From positions 6,659,001-6,723,000 of the forward strand of contig NC_083516.1 in the NCBI RefSeq assembly GCF_032362555.1: a DNA stretch of 64,000 bases. The letters run 5' to 3'. Below are positions 60,585-64,000 of this stretch, one piece after another. The translations under genes were made by a program, and so were the position numbers. The notes below the pieces were generated by a model that saw nothing but the letters and a program-made list of their open reading frames with translations, was not told where the DNA came from and did no database searches. Position 1 is the first letter of the stretch. The number at the start of each line of letters is the position of its first letter. The stretch is from Amyelois transitella (lineage: Eukaryota; Arthropoda; Insecta; Lepidoptera; Pyralidae).

Positions 60585-62019
60585 CTTGCCACTTCTGTAC
60601 CTGCCACCAAAATTTAATTCCTACTTCAATTCATTTAATTTTGTTACCGTCTTCAAAAGATTCAACCTGTAGTGTTTTTTATATTTTCTTGATTACTTGT
60701 AGATTTCACTCTTTGGTCCGGCTTTGTAAACCATGATTGCTGTTCTGCGCTGTGCTGAGTGCTTTTACCCGGGGCTGAGCTCTCTAAGAATTTTCGAGAA
60801 AAAAATAGTCTATGCTACTTCTGAAGGTTTTGCCTCTTTCTGGACGTAGTCGAATATTGGGTTCAGTATTAGTATTTGAATTTATATTAGAATGGAAGAA
60901 TGGACAACATCTTATCTCTAATGAAGATACCAAGGAACTCTCCAATAATTATCAAATCAAGGGAAATTCTGTTCTTGTAAAAAAAATAACAAAATACAGT
61001 TTTTACTTGCGAAACAAAAAGGAAAAAAATATTTTTTTTTTTTTGAAAAAAGATAAAGACTTAAACTGTATTTATATAATAACAACTCTAAGTTGTACTT
61101 TTTGATTTGTTGACATACATATACGCTATTAAAAAATTGTTTTGGAATTTTCAGAGTTCAGAAATGGCAGCTACTATTTAAATTCTAGGAAAAATTTAAT
61201 ATACCTAGTGATGCTCCTCAGTGAATGCAATATAACCGGTTATGTGGGACTCGTAAATAACGCAATAATCGCGACATGTCATGACCATGATTCTTCAATA
61301 TTGGTGTATAAAATGGCCTCATGGTTGAAATGTGACATAACTGCGTGAATGTATGTCGCTTATTCAAAATTGAAATTTCCTTCATCGATAGGGAACATAT
61401 TGAATGTGTATTTTAACCTCAAATTTTAACGTTCATAAACAACAACAAAAGAAAACATCAATTTATTGTCATATATTTTATTAACCACAATTTGATTTTG
61501 ATGGAGTTTCTTTATATTAATAATTAATAACCGAAACTTAAATTTTCTTTTAGCTGTGTGGGTTTTAAAAATATTTTTAGGGTAATTAAAGTGACATCTC
61601 TTCTGCAGTGTGTTACCGGAATACTACCTATTAATACATATAATATAGAGACATACTATATTATATATATCATTCGGAAATGATTGATAAAATAAATAAA
61701 CTAAAAGTATATTAACTTTGATATACCACAAACTATACATTAGAAAAATAATGTGAATTCGATAAATAAGTAGTTCATGTCTGGTGTAAGTGGGATAAGG
61801 CTACACGTGCAAGTAATCTTGGCATATGATTGGTCATAATTTGCAAAGGCTATATATAGAATATTATTTTCTTAGGAATCGCATTCTATTAGTTGTACTT
61901 ATAGTTTATGCTATTCTTAATTTGGGACAAACGTCTCGATGTTATTGATGGGAATAAAAATGTTTAAGTAATTTCGCACAAGGTAGAATGATTGTGGTAA
62001 TCCATACTACTATTTAAAA

Positions 62020-62170
62020 TGTGAAAGTGTGTTTTTTTTGTTCATCTTTCACGTCAAAACCATTGAACCGATCTCGATCTCTATGCAATTTTGCATACAT
62101 ACATAGGTACAGTGTGAAGTAAGAAGAAGAATATAGATGCGGGCGGAGCAACGGGTGGAAGCTAGTAATA
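62020..62170 (+). repeat. RTE-like retroelement fragment in orcokinin first intron
   Basis: Contains tgtgttttttttgttcatctttcacgtcaaaaccattgaacc, ending gatgcgggcggagcaacgggtggaagctagt, the antisense-read common tail. Confidence 0.55.
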
Positions 62171-62336
62171 GATAAAATATGGTAAGAACTATGAAAACTG
62201 TAATTACATATCCAATTTACTGAAAATACAAATCAAACTACGAATAAAAGGATGCTTTCCGCAAAAATTTGGCAACAGATAGTTATAATATCGTAAGTAT
62301 TCTGCTATGGAGTATTTGTAGGTAGATAAATATGAT

Positions 62337-62366
62337 TTTTTTCCCGTGCTAATGCACGGGAAAAAA
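62337..62366. repeat. GC-core hairpin (cccgtgc/gcacggg with T/A flanks)
   Basis: The 13-bp arms 62337-62349 and 62354-62366 have a taat loop. On both strands the structure reads GC stem then T run, which resembles an intrinsic terminator, but that has no meaning in an insect nucleus. Confidence 0.8.
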
Positions 62367-63032
62367 GTCTCAGGAAAGTTCTAAGCGATCAAATTACTTT
62401 TTAATAATTAAAACACAATAGTTAGTGTATTTACCATAGATAAAACTATGTTCTGCCTTAGTTCCTACTATTTTATTGCCCTGTATTTATTTATTATTCT
62501 CCAAATGTCTTTAAGTTGATTGAAAAATGAACCTACAAAATTAGCAACAATTTTATTTAAAAGAGACATACTGGTAATGGAGGCTTTTGAATAGGCCGCA
62601 ATGGTTGAGAATATTATGTTTCAAATCCCGTCATGAATAAACAAAGGAATGAGAGCTTGGACGGCGGCAACTTTGGAAGGTAGTATCATGTTTTTAAGGG
62701 GACTACAAATTTTGTTAAATTACAAAAGTATAACTTGTTGTTGATAGCTATTATTTTACTAATCACTTGGTTTTTATTGAAATGAAAAATTAAAAAAATA
62801 ATATGAAGTAAAAAAAGAAGGTAAATACATAGAACATACCAACAAAATACATATATTACATATTAGGGAAATATTTTCGTATTATTATATTTAAAAAAAA
62901 ACATTTTAAAAATGTACTTATTATAGAAAAAATATTAAAGTGTAATACTTTATCAGCTAACAAAAAAGACCAAAAATCAAATATATTTTTCCGAGCAAAA
63001 ATATAAAAAATATATTTTTTTAAAGTACCAAC

Positions 63033-63120
63033 CTGTTGGAGCTGTTGGTGCCGAGGGTAGTGCCGGTTCAATGGCGCTGGTTGTGGTTGTGCCGTGGAGG
63101 CCTCAGAGCGGGCTTTTATA
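63033..63120 (-). promoter_or_regulatory. Orcokinin TATA promoter and non-coding first exon
   Basis: TATAAAA on minus (63120-63114), followed about 30 bp downstream (near 63090) by a GC-rich leader ending at donor CAACAG|GTTGGT (63033). Splicing to the acceptor at 60601 gives a 16-nt remainder before the signal-peptide ATG (60584). TATA plus a short non-coding exon is usual for a neuropeptide gene. Confidence 0.65.
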
Positions 63121-64000
63121 TGCGTGGCTGGGCGGCCGCGGTGGGCGGCGCCCTTGTGTTGTAGGCACCATGCACTGTGCCTGCATACTTCTTGCACTCC
63201 ATTCTGAAATCATTTTGAGGAATTTAATAACTGTTGCATCAATGAGTAAAGTTAGCTATCTAAGGAGCACGTAACAATTTTAAATATATATATATGTATA
63301 TAAATACATTATGCCCTTTTTTTGAGTTTAATTTATAATTTACAGCATTAATTTTTTACACAGCGAGGTTTCTAGATTACCTGTGAAGTTAAGTATGGTC
63401 TTGATTTTTAAGAGACAATATTTTTCCACATTATTCTGTTTCTTTTTTTATTTATATTAATTTTACTTTTTACTACTTATAGACATTTCAGATTAATTAA
63501 ATGGTAATAAAATTACACTTTTAAGAAAATTAATCATAATTTTATATAGGTACTTAAAATATATATTTTATTTCTGTTTCTCTGTGTCCAATTTTAGCGA
63601 TCTTGGTTTGTTGGATTTGAAAATTATACAGTGCTTTGATGTCATTCAACCTTTTCTTTTTACATATAGTTACCATTATAAACTATTATTAATTAAACAT
63701 TGCTATTTTGAATTATGACCAATTTGTATCCTTTCATAAAAGAAAGCTCTTCTATTACAGCTATGAAGATGTAATTAAAACTATTACTCTGTGCTAGGGC
63801 TAGGGCCTCTATTCAAGATCCTCGACGCATTTAGCGGTCTATATCTTGATCTCGCGTGAATAGAGAGCTCACCAGTATATCCCTCATGACCTTCTCTCTA
63901 TTTGATTAAATTTTAAGAATGCAAGTATCCATATAAGTTTTATACAACCTAAAGGTTTTTTCTTTCCCTCGGCAAAATAGTAACAGTCATTTATGTGTAG
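63121..64000. other. Upstream flank of orcokinin
   Basis: GC-rich only close to the promoter (63121-63185), then AT-rich with a TATA dinucleotide run (about 63283-63300). No gene or clear repeat seen. Confidence 0.5.

Larger units (their letters stand above)
60601..63032 (-). other. First intron of the orcokinin gene
   Basis: Bounded by donor CAACAG|GTTGGT (63033/63032) and acceptor ggtggcag| (60601). No coding exon recognised inside. It holds the RTE fragment at 62020-62170 and the hairpin at 62337-62366. Confidence 0.55.

Noticed and set aside
60812-61105. 97-aa plus-strand open frame in orcokinin intron
   Set aside because: Low-complexity Lys/Phe runs from A/T tracts; no similarity and no promoter.

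Overview
The window is nuclear DNA of a moth or butterfly (Lepidoptera). It is AT-rich, with introns of about 80 bp to 5 kb, GC-richer coding exons, and many copies of dispersed repeats ending in (TATG/CATA)n or beginning with tRNA-like promoters. The repeat families resemble those of noctuoid moths, but I cannot name a species. No bacterial, viral or CRISPR features are visible.

Layout. (1) 349-5073, plus: GTF2H2, the p44/Ssl1 subunit of TFIIH, nine coding exons, 405 aa. (2) 6552-21820, minus: a 12-TM MFS sugar transporter of the Tret1-like (SLC2) type, six coding exons, 521 aa, with its presumed promoter near 29.4 kb. One of its introns holds a 1.1-kb pogo/Tigger-like DNA transposon derivative. 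(3) 21.8-32.4 kb: no recognisable gene, but a ~790-bp foldback element, SINE fragments and a GC-rich promoter-like island. (4) 32449-33868, plus: two small secreted proteins of unknown function in tandem, with a TATA box before the first. Splice signals suggest one shared, possibly dicistronic transcript. (5) 34723-44171, minus: MED1, the Mediator subunit, thirteen coding exons, 1574 aa, convergent with the secreted-protein pair. (6) 44.2-52.0 kb: repeats only. (7) 52338-63120, minus: the orcokinin neuropeptide gene. A TATA promoter, a non-coding exon and two shared coding exons lead either to one large terminal exon (orcokinin B precursor, 264 aa) or to four other exons (orcokinin A precursor, 196 aa). 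(8) 63.1-64 kb: upstream flank.

All exon joins were worked out by hand from GT/AG signals, reading phase and family resemblance. Every multi-exon CDS total is divisible by three with a single terminal stop. No transcript data were available. The most interesting parts are the orcokinin locus (splicing choice, peptide classes, a hairpin at a cassette-exon acceptor) and the possible dicistronic secreted-protein locus.

The genes share no obvious pathway. Two are general transcription machinery (TFIIH p44, Mediator MED1), one is a transporter, one a neuropeptide precursor, and two are secreted proteins of unknown role.
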